DNA of 25,374 nucleotides, from assembly GCA_003164275.1 (NCBI GenBank), contig PLSY01000398.1:13633-39006 (forward strand), given 5' to 3'. The position numbers and the translations under genes were made by a program. The stretch comes from Acidimicrobiaceae bacterium (GTDB lineage: Bacteria > Actinomycetota > Acidimicrobiia > Acidimicrobiales > RAAP-2). Under the pieces are notes generated by a model. That model saw only the letters and a list, made by a program, of their open reading frames with translations. It was not told where the DNA came from and did no database searches. How positions within the stretch are numbered: position 1 is the stretch's first letter; each line of letters starts with the position of its first letter. Shown piece by piece: positions 7,984-15,136 of this stretch.

Positions 7984-8927
7984 CGGCGGACGAGCCGGAC
8001 GACCGGCGCCCACTGGTCGTGGCCTGCCTCAGGATTGCCGATTTGAGGCCCGAGGTCGATCCCCTCACCGGGGCCGTGACGAGCACCCGCTTCGGGCTCG
8101 GCCTGTCGGCTGCCGACGCCGCCGCCTTGGAGTCGGCCTTCCAGGTGGCAGAGGCCTGGGGAGGGAAGGTCCTGGCCGTGGCCGTCGGACCGTCGACCAT
8201 CGAGGCCGTCTTGAAGGACGCCATAGCCCTCGGCGCATCCGTCGTGCGGGTGGCCAACGGCGAGTCCGACGCCGACGGCACCGGAGCCTTGACGGTGGAC
8301 GAGCACGCGCTGGCCCGGACCATTGCGGCGGCCATCGCCCCGTTCGGCCGACCGGCCCTGGTGCTGTGCGGCGACCGCTCGGTCGATCGGGGCACCGGGG
8401 CCCTGCCGGCCTTCCTCGCCCATGAGCTCGACGCAGCCCAGGCCCTCGGGCTCGTCAGCCTCGATGCCGAGAGCGTCAGCGAGGAGCTGGCCCTTTCAGC
8501 CCAACGCCGGCTTGACGGAGGGTGGCGGGAACAGCTCCGAGTGACCGCACCGGCCGTGTGCTCGGTGGAGGGAGCCGGCACACGGCTGCGACGGGCCTCA
8601 CTCGAGGGGGCGCTCCGCGCCGAGGCGACCGCCGTCCCTGTCGAGCACGCCACCGACGGGTCGGATCGGCCCTTCCGGGTCGGGCCCATTCGGGTCTTCG
8701 AGCCGAGGCCCCGCGTCCTTCCCGCCCCCGACAGCGCCGATCCCCGCATGCGGCTCCTCGCCCTGACCGGGGCCCTGGTGGCCCACGATCCACCGACCAT
8801 CGTCGGGCCGGTGGGAGCGGTGGAGGCGGTCGACGCATTCATGGCATTCCTGGCTCGACACGGCTACCTGGCCGACTCCGCCGAAGCCGGCGGTGCCGCC
8901 CCAGCCGGTGCCGAGGAGGCGGTATGA
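7980..8927 (+). CDS. Mycofactocin-associated ETF beta-like (FixA-like) subunit
   Basis: A 315-residue ETF beta-type protein, longer than the usual 250-260, expected to form a heterodimer with the ETF alpha-like protein. Family features are the N-terminal VVACLRIAD strand with FGLGLSAADAAALESA, the alternating AVAVGP core, and the QRRLDGGWREQLRVTAPAVCSVEG block near residues 180-203. The nucleotide loop that in ETF beta/FixA usually reads DGDTAQVGPQ is here DRGTGALPA (near residue 137), so binding of the second FAD or AMP may differ. The Ala/Gly-rich last 25 residues look unstructured. ATG 7980 overlaps the FixX-like stop (ATGA). The family is clear; whether it is a bifurcating type is unresolved. 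Confidence 0.85.
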   Translation: MTADEPDDRRPLVVACLRIADLRPEVDPLTGAVTSTRFGLGLSAADAAALESAFQVAEAWGGKVLAVAVGPSTIEAVLKDAIALGASVVRVANGESDADGTGALTVDEHALARTIAAAIAPFGRPALVLCGDRSVDRGTGALPAFLAHELDAAQALGLVSLDAESVSEELALSAQRRLDGGWREQLRVTAPAVCSVEGAGTRLRRASLEGALRAEATAVPVEHATDGSDRPFRVGPIRVFEPRPRVLPAPDSADPRMRLLALTGALVAHDPPTIVGPVGAVEAVDAFMAFLARHGYLADSAEAGGAAPAGAEEAV

Positions 8928-9625
8928 GCCGGCTTGACGAGATGACCTGGCCCGAGGTGACGGGCCGGGCGGGGACAGGGGCCCTCCTGCTCATCCCGTT
9001 CGGCTCGACCGAGCAGCACGGTCCCCATCTGCCCCTGTCCACCGATACCGACATCGCCCGGGCAGTGGCCGAGGGCGTGGACGCCCGACTGGCCGACGTG
9101 ATGGTTGCCCCCGCCCTGTCGTACGGGTCGAGCGGCGAGCACCAGGGGTTTGCCGGCACCCTCTCCATCGGGCAAGAGGCCACCGAGCTGCTGCTCGTCG
9201 AGCTCGGCCGTTCAGCCGCCGAGCACTTCGCCCACATCGTCGTGGTCTCGGCCCACGGAGGCAACGCCACGGCCCTGGCCCGGGCCATGGCGCGCCTGTC
9301 GACCGAGGGCCGAGCGGTGGTGTCCTGGTCGCCGTCGTGGCCCGGGGACCTCCACGCCGGCCGGACCGAGACTTCGTTGATGCTGTGCATCGCCCCCGAC
9401 CGTGTCCGGGTCGACCTGGCCGAGCCCGGCGACCTGCGCACCATCGACGTGCTCTTGCCTCTCATGCGCCTCCACGGCGTGCAGCTCATCAGCGCCAACG
9501 GCGTGCTCGGAGACCCGGATGGGGCGAGCGCCGACGAGGGAGACGCACTACTGGCCGGAGCGGTCGACGACCTGTGCCGGACCATCAGCGAACTGCGGGC
9601 CGAGACCAAGGGGGCAAAAGCATGA
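8924..9625 (+). CDS. mftE: Mycofactocin precursor peptide peptidase MftE
   Basis: A 233-residue creatininase-fold metallopeptidase that releases the modified C-terminal dipeptide core (AHDP) from MftA after MftC has acted. Metal and active-site positions are visible: Glu30 and His32 in STEQHGPHLPLSTD, Asp41, Glu72-His73 in SSGEHQGFAGT, His111 in SAHGGN and Glu149 in HAGRTETS. Length and motif order match mycobacterial MftE. The ATG overlaps the preceding stop (ATGA) and follows a good GAGGAGG ribosome-binding site, one of the strongest in the operon. The frame stays open upstream but only across the ETF beta-like gene. It lies six genes after mftC, not directly after mftD as is common. Confidence 0.96.
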   Translation: MSRLDEMTWPEVTGRAGTGALLLIPFGSTEQHGPHLPLSTDTDIARAVAEGVDARLADVMVAPALSYGSSGEHQGFAGTLSIGQEATELLLVELGRSAAEHFAHIVVVSAHGGNATALARAMARLSTEGRAVVSWSPSWPGDLHAGRTETSLMLCIAPDRVRVDLAEPGDLRTIDVLLPLMRLHGVQLISANGVLGDPDGASADEGDALLAGAVDDLCRTISELRAETKGAKA

Positions 9626-10434
9626 ACCGGGTAGCCGTGGTGACAGGAGCGGCGCGCGGGATCGGTGCCGCCACCGTCCGGGGCCTGGCCGCAGCCGGCT
9701 GGTCGGTGGTGGCCGTCGACCGGGCCTCGGACGACCCCCGACTCCCCTATGCCATGGGCACCGAGGCCGAACTGGACTCAGTCGTGGCCCAAGCCATGAG
9801 CGCCCGGCCCGAAGGTGGTGCCTCTCACGCCGAGGTGGTGGCCCACAAGGCTGACACTACCGACCCGGTGGGCCTCGGGGCGGCCGTCGCCCTGGCCGAG
9901 GAGCGCTTCGGTGGCCTCGACGCCATGGTGGCCGTTGCCGGCGTGATCGCCGGCGGTGTCCCGCTCTGGGAGATGCCCGCTGATCAGCTGGGGGCGGTCC
10001 TCGGCGTCGATCTCGGCGGGCCGATCACCGCGGCCCGAGTCGGCATTCCTGCCCTCCTGCGCCGAGATGCTCCCCGCCACGGCCGGTTCCTCGCCGTCGC
10101 CTCGGCGGCCGCCACCCGCGGCCTGCTGCACCTCACCGCGTACGGAGCGGCGAAGGCGGGCGTGGCCGGGCTCGTACGGGGGCTGGCCGTCGAGCTCGCC
10201 GACACCGGCGTCACAGCCAATGCCATCAGCCCGGGCTCGACGGCAACACCGATCCTCGACGAGAGCGCCCGTCTGTACGACCTCGCCGACGCCCAGGCGT
10301 TCGCCGGCCAGCAACCGATCAAGAGGCTGCTCTCCCCCGACGAGGTGGCCGCTGCCCTCGTCTGGTTGGCCGGGCCGGACAGCTCGGCCCTCACCGGAGC
10401 GGTGATCCCGGTGGACGGCGGCCTGTCGCTGTGA
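9622..10434 (+). CDS. Mycofactocin-coupled SDR family oxidoreductase
   Basis: A 270-residue classical-type short-chain dehydrogenase. It has TGAARGIG at 8-15 for the dinucleotide, Asp33 after the second strand (VAVD), which favours NAD over NADP, and Ser161, Tyr174 and Lys178 as the catalytic set (YGAAK). The usual NNAG is VAVAG. The insert after the second strand (about 34-80) is longer than in ordinary SDRs, a trait of mycofactocin-linked SDRs that hold NAD without exchange and use mycofactocin as the external acceptor. The C-terminal GAVIPVDGGLSL is standard. The ATG overlaps the mftE stop (ATGA), with AAGGGGG about 10 nt upstream. The substrate, presumably an alcohol, cannot be read from sequence; the mycofactocin link rests on the family traits and the operon. 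Confidence 0.9.
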   Translation: MNRVAVVTGAARGIGAATVRGLAAAGWSVVAVDRASDDPRLPYAMGTEAELDSVVAQAMSARPEGGASHAEVVAHKADTTDPVGLGAAVALAEERFGGLDAMVAVAGVIAGGVPLWEMPADQLGAVLGVDLGGPITAARVGIPALLRRDAPRHGRFLAVASAAATRGLLHLTAYGAAKAGVAGLVRGLAVELADTGVTANAISPGSTATPILDESARLYDLADAQAFAGQQPIKRLLSPDEVAAALVWLAGPDSSALTGAVIPVDGGLSL

Positions 10435-11840
10435 GTTCGCTCCCGGAAGGGAGCAGGCTGGTCCTCGACCCGTCGGTCCGGTCCTTTCGGGACGGCACCG
10501 TCCTGGTCGGCGGCCAACCCGGGCGCCTCCTCACCCTCACCCGCCCCGGCGTCTCGGCCCTCGCCCGCCTCACCGGCCAGGAGCCAACCACCGCGGCCGA
10601 GCGTCAGCTCGGCCAACGCCTGGTCGAGGCCGGCCTCGCCCACCCGGAGCGAATGGCCTCGGTGCCGGCGTCCACAACGGTCGGGCGCGTCACCGTGGTC
10701 ATACCCGTGAAGGACAGAAGCCAGTCGCTCGACCGGTGCCTCTCCTCCATCGGTGCGACACACCCGGTGGTGGTTGTCGACGACGGCTCGCTCGACCCGA
10801 CGGCCATCGCCGCCGTGTGTGCCACCCACGGCGCCCGGCTGATCGTCCGCCCGGTCAACGGTGGCCCGGGGGCTGCCCGCAACGACGCTCTAGCCATCGT
10901 TGCCACCGAGCTGGTGGCCTTGGTGGACAGCGACTGCACCGTCGATCCGTCGTGGCTCGACGAGACCGTGTGGCTGTTCGACGACCCGACCATCGGTGCC
11001 GTCGCCCCCCGGGTCCGGCCCGAAGACAGCACCGTTGCCGGGCAGAGGTCCGCACTCGCCCGCTTTCTTGCTGTCCGCTCCCCCTTGGACATGGGAGCGA
11101 CCCCCGGGGAGGTCGGGCCCGACCGGGCCGTGCGCTATCTCCCGAGCGCCGCTCTGGTCATCCGTCGGGAAGCCTTGGCCGAGGGCTTCGACCCGGGCCT
11201 GCGGGTGGGTGAGGACGTGGATCTCGTGTGGCGCCTGGTCCTGGCCGGCTGGCGGGTCCGCTACCAACCGGGGGCAACGGTCTGGCACACCGAGCCGTCA
11301 TCCTGGCTCGAGGTCCTTTCCCGGCGCCTCCGCTATGGCACGTCGGCTGGGCCTCTGGCCCTCCGTCACCCCGGCCGGCTGGCCCCCTTGGAGATCAGGC
11401 CGTGGCCTCTCGCCGTCGTAGCCGCCGTGGCCGCCCGCCGGCCGGGGTGCGCTGTCACCTTGTGGCTCGGATCTACCGCGGCGATGGAGAAGAGTCTCGG
11501 TGGTCACGGCATCCCCCTTTCGCTGATCGCCCGATGGAGCGCAACGAGCGTCGGTTGGACGGTGGTCGGCGTGGGGCGGGCGGCGACCACACTGGCTGCT
11601 CCGGTCCTGGTGGCCGCAGGGCTCCGAGGCCGGTGGGCGGCGCTGGTCGGGGTCGGACTGGTGGCCACCCCTCCCATGGTCGAATGGAAGCGGCGACGTC
11701 CCGCTCTCGACCCGGTCCGTTTCACGCTGGCCTCGGTGGCTGACGATGTGGCCTATGGCGTCGGCGTGTGGATCGGGTGCGTCCGCGCCCGCTCACTCGG
11801 CCCCCTCCTCCCCTCCCTGCGCTTGAAGCCCTCGATGTGA
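10431..11840 (+). CDS. mftF: Mycofactocin glycosyltransferase MftF
   Basis: A 469-residue GT2-family transferase which, from work on mycobacteria, adds beta-1,4-linked glucose units to the mycofactocin core. An N-terminal domain (1-85) precedes the GT-A fold, which begins VTVVIPVKDRSQSLDRCL. It contains VVDDGS (115-120), PGAARNDA and the DSD metal motif at 166-168, then GEDVDLVWRLVLAGW near 262. The last third has several hydrophobic segments (about 325-345, 370-410), suggesting membrane association. Length equals that of known MftF proteins. The GTG start overlaps the SDR stop (GTGA). This is the last gene of the overlapping chain: 155 nt follow before the next gene, with no convincing terminator. 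Confidence 0.95.
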   Translation: MSSLPEGSRLVLDPSVRSFRDGTVLVGGQPGRLLTLTRPGVSALARLTGQEPTTAAERQLGQRLVEAGLAHPERMASVPASTTVGRVTVVIPVKDRSQSLDRCLSSIGATHPVVVVDDGSLDPTAIAAVCATHGARLIVRPVNGGPGAARNDALAIVATELVALVDSDCTVDPSWLDETVWLFDDPTIGAVAPRVRPEDSTVAGQRSALARFLAVRSPLDMGATPGEVGPDRAVRYLPSAALVIRREALAEGFDPGLRVGEDVDLVWRLVLAGWRVRYQPGATVWHTEPSSWLEVLSRRLRYGTSAGPLALRHPGRLAPLEIRPWPLAVVAAVAARRPGCAVTLWLGSTAAMEKSLGGHGIPLSLIARWSATSVGWTVVGVGRAATTLAAPVLVAAGLRGRWAALVGVGLVATPPMVEWKRRRPALDPVRFTLASVADDVAYGVGVWIGCVRARSLGPLLPSLRLKPSM

Positions 11841-11995
11841 TCTCAGCCGTCGACTCCCTCGGCTGCCTCGGCATCCGACCATGAACCAAAGGGGTCACGA
11901 AACGGTGTGACAATGAAGGTTCTTGCGGCCACGTAGCGGTGCCCTCTGCGGTGCCCAGTTGCCGGCCCCTCCAGGCGAGCGATGCGGGAAGCCAC

Positions 11996-12532
11996 ATGGA
12001 CAGCCAGACGGACATCGGCGAGGTCGGAAACGCCCTACTGATGGCTTCCGATGAGCCGCAGGGGGTGGCGAGCGTCGGCCCAGCGACAAAGGACCCGGAC
12101 CGGTGGCGCCTCCGCTCGGTCTACCTCTGTGCTGTCCTGCTGCTGGCGGTGGGCACGGTGGTTGCCGTGGCCTCACACAACCAGCTGGCGAGGACCCAGT
12201 CCGATCTGGCCACCACGAGGACCGACCTCCACCAGACCCTCGGCCGCCTGGTCGTGGCCCGCCGACATCTGGCCGCGACGGCCAGTGGGTCGAACGCGGC
12301 CAAGGCGACCCTCGACGCCGAGTCGGCCGCCCTCGCCGCCGATCAGAAGCAGCTGGCGACGGCCCAGGCCAACGTCTATTCGAACGGGGTCAGCATCGGG
12401 AACCTCGACACTTGTCTCTCCGGGGTGCAAAAAGCGCTCAACCTCATCTCGCTCGGAAACCAGGCCGGCGGTGCTGTCGCCCTGAGCGACGTCGCAACCA
12501 GCTGTCAGAGCGCGGACCCGTCGGGGACGTGA
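11996..12532 (+). CDS. Membrane-anchored hypothetical protein, paralogue of the next gene's N-terminus
   Basis: A 178-residue protein with no recognised function. A basic/polar N-terminus is followed by one membrane segment (about 41-58, YLCAVLLLAVGTVVAVA). Next comes a heptad-like, probably coiled-coil stretch rich in Leu, Ala, Thr and Gln (60-130), and a C-terminal piece with Cys140 and Cys170. The topology is probably cytoplasmic N-terminus with the rest outside. The same arrangement, including a CLxGVxxAL motif and two cysteines 30 apart, forms the N-terminal region of the GH43-like protein that follows, with which it shares a GTGA overlap. ATG 11996 has GGGAAG about 8 nt upstream; GTG 11939 is a longer alternative. 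A structural or partner role for the glycosidase is only inference. Confidence 0.75.
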   Translation: MDSQTDIGEVGNALLMASDEPQGVASVGPATKDPDRWRLRSVYLCAVLLLAVGTVVAVASHNQLARTQSDLATTRTDLHQTLGRLVVARRHLAATASGSNAAKATLDAESAALAADQKQLATAQANVYSNGVSIGNLDTCLSGVQKALNLISLGNQAGGAVALSDVATSCQSADPSGT

Positions 12533-13950
12533 CCGAGCCCACACCCAAATCGGTTCCGGCCCTGGAGGCGAGGGGGACTCCGTCAGTGACCGGCCCGCCG
12601 ACCGTCGACAGCCGGCCAGGCCGGGCCTCACCGGGGCGACACCCGCCTCGTCGACGCCTCCTCCACCGGACGGCCCTCGCCATCATGGCCGTCGTCATCT
12701 TCACCGCTGTCGCCTACGACGCCGTGACCCTGACCAAGCAGCACAGCACGGCGGGCGTCCTCCACCAGACAACCGGGCACCTCGAGCGAACCCGAAGGAC
12801 CTTGGCGGCAACCGAGAGCAAGGACACGTCCACCGCCATGACTCGGGACGCCCGGGTGGCGGCCCAGGTCCGAACGGTGGCCCAGGACAACACCGTCAAG
12901 GGCAGTCTGTCGACAGCCATGCAGACCGCCTCGACGCAGAACCTGGACATCGCCACCATCCACTCCTGCCTGGCCGGGGTCACACGTGCCCTCGATGCCG
13001 TCAAGAGCTCCGACCTCCAGGGGGCGGTGAACTCGATCACCGCCTCCTCGTCGGCCTGTGCCACCCTCGACGGCTCGAATGGCGGGCTCTCGTACCCCTT
13101 CGACTTCCCAGACCCTTATGTCCTCACCGTCGGCTCCGAGTACTACGCCTACGCCACCAACTCCGTCGCCGGCAACATCCAGATCATCCGCTCCACCGAC
13201 CTCACCAACTGGACGACCCTCGGCGACGCGCTTCCACACCTGGCCATCTGGGCCCAGCCGGGAGCCACCTGGGCGCCCTCGGTCATCCAGCTTGGGGCCA
13301 ACTATGTGATGTACTACTCGGCCATCTTCGGCTCGACGGGAGACCAGTGCATCTCTGCCGCCGTGTCGGCCAGCCCCGAGGGGCCCTTCATCGATTCATC
13401 CACCTGGCCGCTCGAGTGCCAGCTCGACCGGGGCGGGTCCATCGACCCCGGACCCTTCGTGGACAGCGACGGGACGCCTTATCTGACGTGGAAGTCCCAG
13501 GGCGTGAAGGGCCAGCCGCCGATGCTGTGGTCCCAGCAGTTGATGCCGACGGGCACGGCCATAGCGCCAGTCACCGTCCCCGCCGAGCTGCTCGCACCGA
13601 CCCAGAGCTGGCAGGGCGGCATCATCGAGGGGCCCGACATGGTGGTGATCGATGGAGAGCACCTGCTCTTCTATTCGGCCAACGACTGGACGACGGCCAA
13701 CTACGCCATCGGCGACGCCTCCTGCGCCGGACCGGTAGGGCCCTGCACGCCCGAGGGGACCCAACCGCTTGTGGCCTCGACCCAGTATTTCTCCGGGCCG
13801 GGCGGTCCCAGCCTGTTCACCGACACGTCAGGGAACTTGAGTCTGGCCTTCGCCGCCTGGCTGCCCGGCAAAGTCGAATTCCCGAACAGTCGGGTCCTGT
13901 TCATCAAGCGGCTGGCCCTTCCAGGCGGTGTTCCAGCCCTGGCCCCGTGA
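12529..13950 (+). CDS. Membrane-anchored GH43-fold (beta-propeller) glycosidase
   Basis: A 473-residue protein starting at the GTG that overlaps the previous stop. It has a basic Pro-rich N-terminus, a membrane anchor (about 48-63), a coiled-coil-like spacer with Cys147 and Cys177 (shared with the upstream protein), then a five-bladed propeller of the GH43/GH32 clan (about 185-465). The three GH43 catalytic positions are visible: Asp195 in FDFPDPYV (base), Asp306 in GSIDPGPFVDSDG (modulator) and Glu367 in GIIEGPDMV (acid). SYPFDFPDPYVL and TPYLTWKS are typical family text. It would act outside the cell on an arabino-, xylo- or galacto-configured glycan; sequence does not tell which. Proximity to mftF invites the idea of acting on glycosylated mycofactocin, but nothing here shows it. 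Confidence 0.85.
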   Translation: MTEPTPKSVPALEARGTPSVTGPPTVDSRPGRASPGRHPPRRRLLHRTALAIMAVVIFTAVAYDAVTLTKQHSTAGVLHQTTGHLERTRRTLAATESKDTSTAMTRDARVAAQVRTVAQDNTVKGSLSTAMQTASTQNLDIATIHSCLAGVTRALDAVKSSDLQGAVNSITASSSACATLDGSNGGLSYPFDFPDPYVLTVGSEYYAYATNSVAGNIQIIRSTDLTNWTTLGDALPHLAIWAQPGATWAPSVIQLGANYVMYYSAIFGSTGDQCISAAVSASPEGPFIDSSTWPLECQLDRGGSIDPGPFVDSDGTPYLTWKSQGVKGQPPMLWSQQLMPTGTAIAPVTVPAELLAPTQSWQGGIIEGPDMVVIDGEHLLFYSANDWTTANYAIGDASCAGPVGPCTPEGTQPLVASTQYFSGPGGPSLFTDTSGNLSLAFAAWLPGKVEFPNSRVLFIKRLALPGGVPALAP

Positions 13951-14020
13951 CCAGGTCCAGCCTGCCTGCATCGCTTCGGACGATAGACCCCATCTTTTAA
14001 TAGCGTACTCATCCTTTCCA

Positions 14021-14158
14021 TCAAGCCGACCTGGCCGATAAGGAGGAAATGAGCAGAACGGCCAAAGCCCCTGCTGGGCATGGTTTCGCCGTGTTTTAGA
14101 CAATTCTTTCAATACCTTTTTCCCTGCTCACAGCGTTTCTCAAGCCGAAGTGACCGAT
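14021..14158 (+). repeat. Pair of 19-nt direct repeats (14021-14039 and 14140-14158)
   Basis: TCAAGCCGACCTGGCCGAT and TCAAGCCGAAGTGACCGAT agree at 16 of 19 positions. They lie 119 nt apart on the same strand, each preceded by a short T-rich run (CTTTC, GTTTC) and followed by a purine-rich stretch. They may be protein-binding sites or parts of a repeated RNA element. Confidence 0.6.
14049..14099 (+). CDS. Possible 16-residue leader peptide
   Basis: A short ORF, MSRTAKAPAGHGFAVF, begins 2 nt after a strong AGGAGG (14041-14046), closer than the usual 5-9 nt. Its end overlaps a weak 6-bp hairpin (14078-14094) followed by T-rich sequence. That arrangement recalls a leader peptide with an attenuator, but there is no codon bias pointing to a signal and the ORF could be chance. 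Confidence 0.2.
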   Translation: MSRTAKAPAGHGFAVF

Positions 14159-14177
14159 GGGTAAGTAGATCACTCGT

Positions 14178-14183
14178 TATACT
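14178..14183 (+). promoter_or_regulatory. Candidate -10 box for the rpf-like gene
   Basis: TATACT matches the actinobacterial TANNNT -10 pattern in an otherwise GC-rich chromosome. No good -35 is seen at 16-19 nt upstream. Use of this box would give a leader of about 340 nt. Confidence 0.3.
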
Positions 14184-14530
14184 GACACAACCGCAACCCA
14201 CGCCGACTCCGTCGTGCACTAAAACGGGGGGCCAACCGAGAGTCGTAGCAATGATTCCGGCGCCGTCCAGCGTGGGCCATCTCCGGAGACGGGACCCTGC
14301 GGCATCGTGGCGATGAGGCCACCAACCCATCGACCATGACCAAGCACGAAACGAGTGGTGACGCAACGACGCAATCCCGGGCCTAACAAAACCGGCCGCA
14401 CACCCTAGGGCTAAATGCCAGGACGGACGATGCCTGCCCGCTCGCCGTCCGGGGAACGAATGCACTGGCCGGAGCCCGCCAACACCGAGCAGAGGACGGC
14501 GCCTTCGCGCGCCCTACGAAGGGAGGTGCC

Positions 14531-15076
14531 ATGCGGACCCGCATTGCACTCGTGGCGATCATTCCGATCGCTCTCATTACCGTCGGTATCCTGACGTTGG
14601 CTGCCACCGAGCAGCCCGCCCGGGCCGATGCACCAACGTCCTCCGGGACGAAGACTGCCTCACTTGTCGTTCCCGCCACCCAGTCGGTGGCCCATCAAAG
14701 CCTCACCTCCGTCGAGCCGGCGACGAGCTCGACGGGCATCGTGCTCGACTTGAACACGAAGCTGCTGGCCGTGCCGGCACCCGTCGTCGTCGCACCACCA
14801 CCGCCCCCGGCGGCCCCTGTCGGCCCAGTCGACACGGTGACACCGGACGAGCGAGCGGCGTGGAGCCACGTGGCCATGTGCGAAGAGGGTGGCAACTGGG
14901 CCTATGACGGCGGCCGCTTCAGCGGCGGCCTCGGCATCACGAGGACCAACTGGGCAGCCTACGGAGGCGATGAGTTCGCCTCCGAGGGCGCACTCGCCAC
15001 ACCGGATCAACAGATCATGGTGGCCGAGCGCATCCAGTCCTCCCCACCTGACCAGTACGGGTGCCACGGCTGGTAA
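14531..15076 (+). CDS. Rpf-like transglycosylase-domain secreted protein
   Basis: A 181-residue protein with an N-terminal signal or anchor (about 5-25, IALVAIIPIALITVGILTLA), a Ser/Thr/Pro-rich linker ending in PPPPPAAP (about 89-96), and a C-terminal resuscitation-promoting-factor domain (about 105-181). Domain marks are WSHVAMCEEGGNW with the catalytic Glu118, GGLGITRTNWAAYGG, the ATPDQQIMVAERI helix, and Cys117/Cys178 placed for the family disulfide. Rpf proteins cleave peptidoglycan and promote growth after dormancy. GGGAGGT just upstream fixes the ATG. It stands alone: a long non-coding region precedes it and a strong hairpin follows. Rpf genes of actinobacteria are often controlled by a c-di-AMP riboswitch, but I could not match that consensus here. 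Confidence 0.9.
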   Translation: MRTRIALVAIIPIALITVGILTLAATEQPARADAPTSSGTKTASLVVPATQSVAHQSLTSVEPATSSTGIVLDLNTKLLAVPAPVVVAPPPPPAAPVGPVDTVTPDERAAWSHVAMCEEGGNWAYDGGRFSGGLGITRTNWAAYGGDEFASEGALATPDQQIMVAERIQSSPPDQYGCHGW

Positions 15077-15136
15077 CGAGCAACGCTCGGCAACCAACCG
15101 TCGGGCCGTGGCACTGCGCCACTGGTCCGACAACCT

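Larger units (their letters stand above)
13951..14530. other. 580-nt intergenic region of lower GC upstream of the rpf-like gene
   Basis: No long coding frame is convincing here. The first 300 nt are clearly more A/T-rich than the flanks (for example TCTTTTAATAG, and CAATTCTTTCAATACC then TTTTT near 14101-14121). Items seen are two copies of a TCAAGCCGA motif, a short ORF behind AGGAGG, a weak hairpin with a T tract (14078-14097) and a TATACT box at 14178. The 14190-14530 part, rich in short inverted repeats such as GGACGG/CCGTCC (14422 to 14450), could be a structured leader of the downstream gene. Confidence 0.6.

Noticed and set aside
11845..11864. Hairpin AGCCG/CGGCT just after mftF as an operon terminator
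   Set aside because: Only 5 bp with a 10-nt loop and no T tract; too weak to call.
14019..14045. Sigma-28-type promoter from GCCGATAA at 14034-14041
   Set aside because: No TAAA-like -35 lies 15 nt upstream; the CAAG present is only about 8-9 nt away, and the second motif copy lacks the full -10.
14440..14460. GGGGAACGA as part of a c-di-AMP riboswitch
   Set aside because: The following GGGUGAA and the conserved 3' CAGCUAACCUCG-type segment are not found in the remaining 75 nt.
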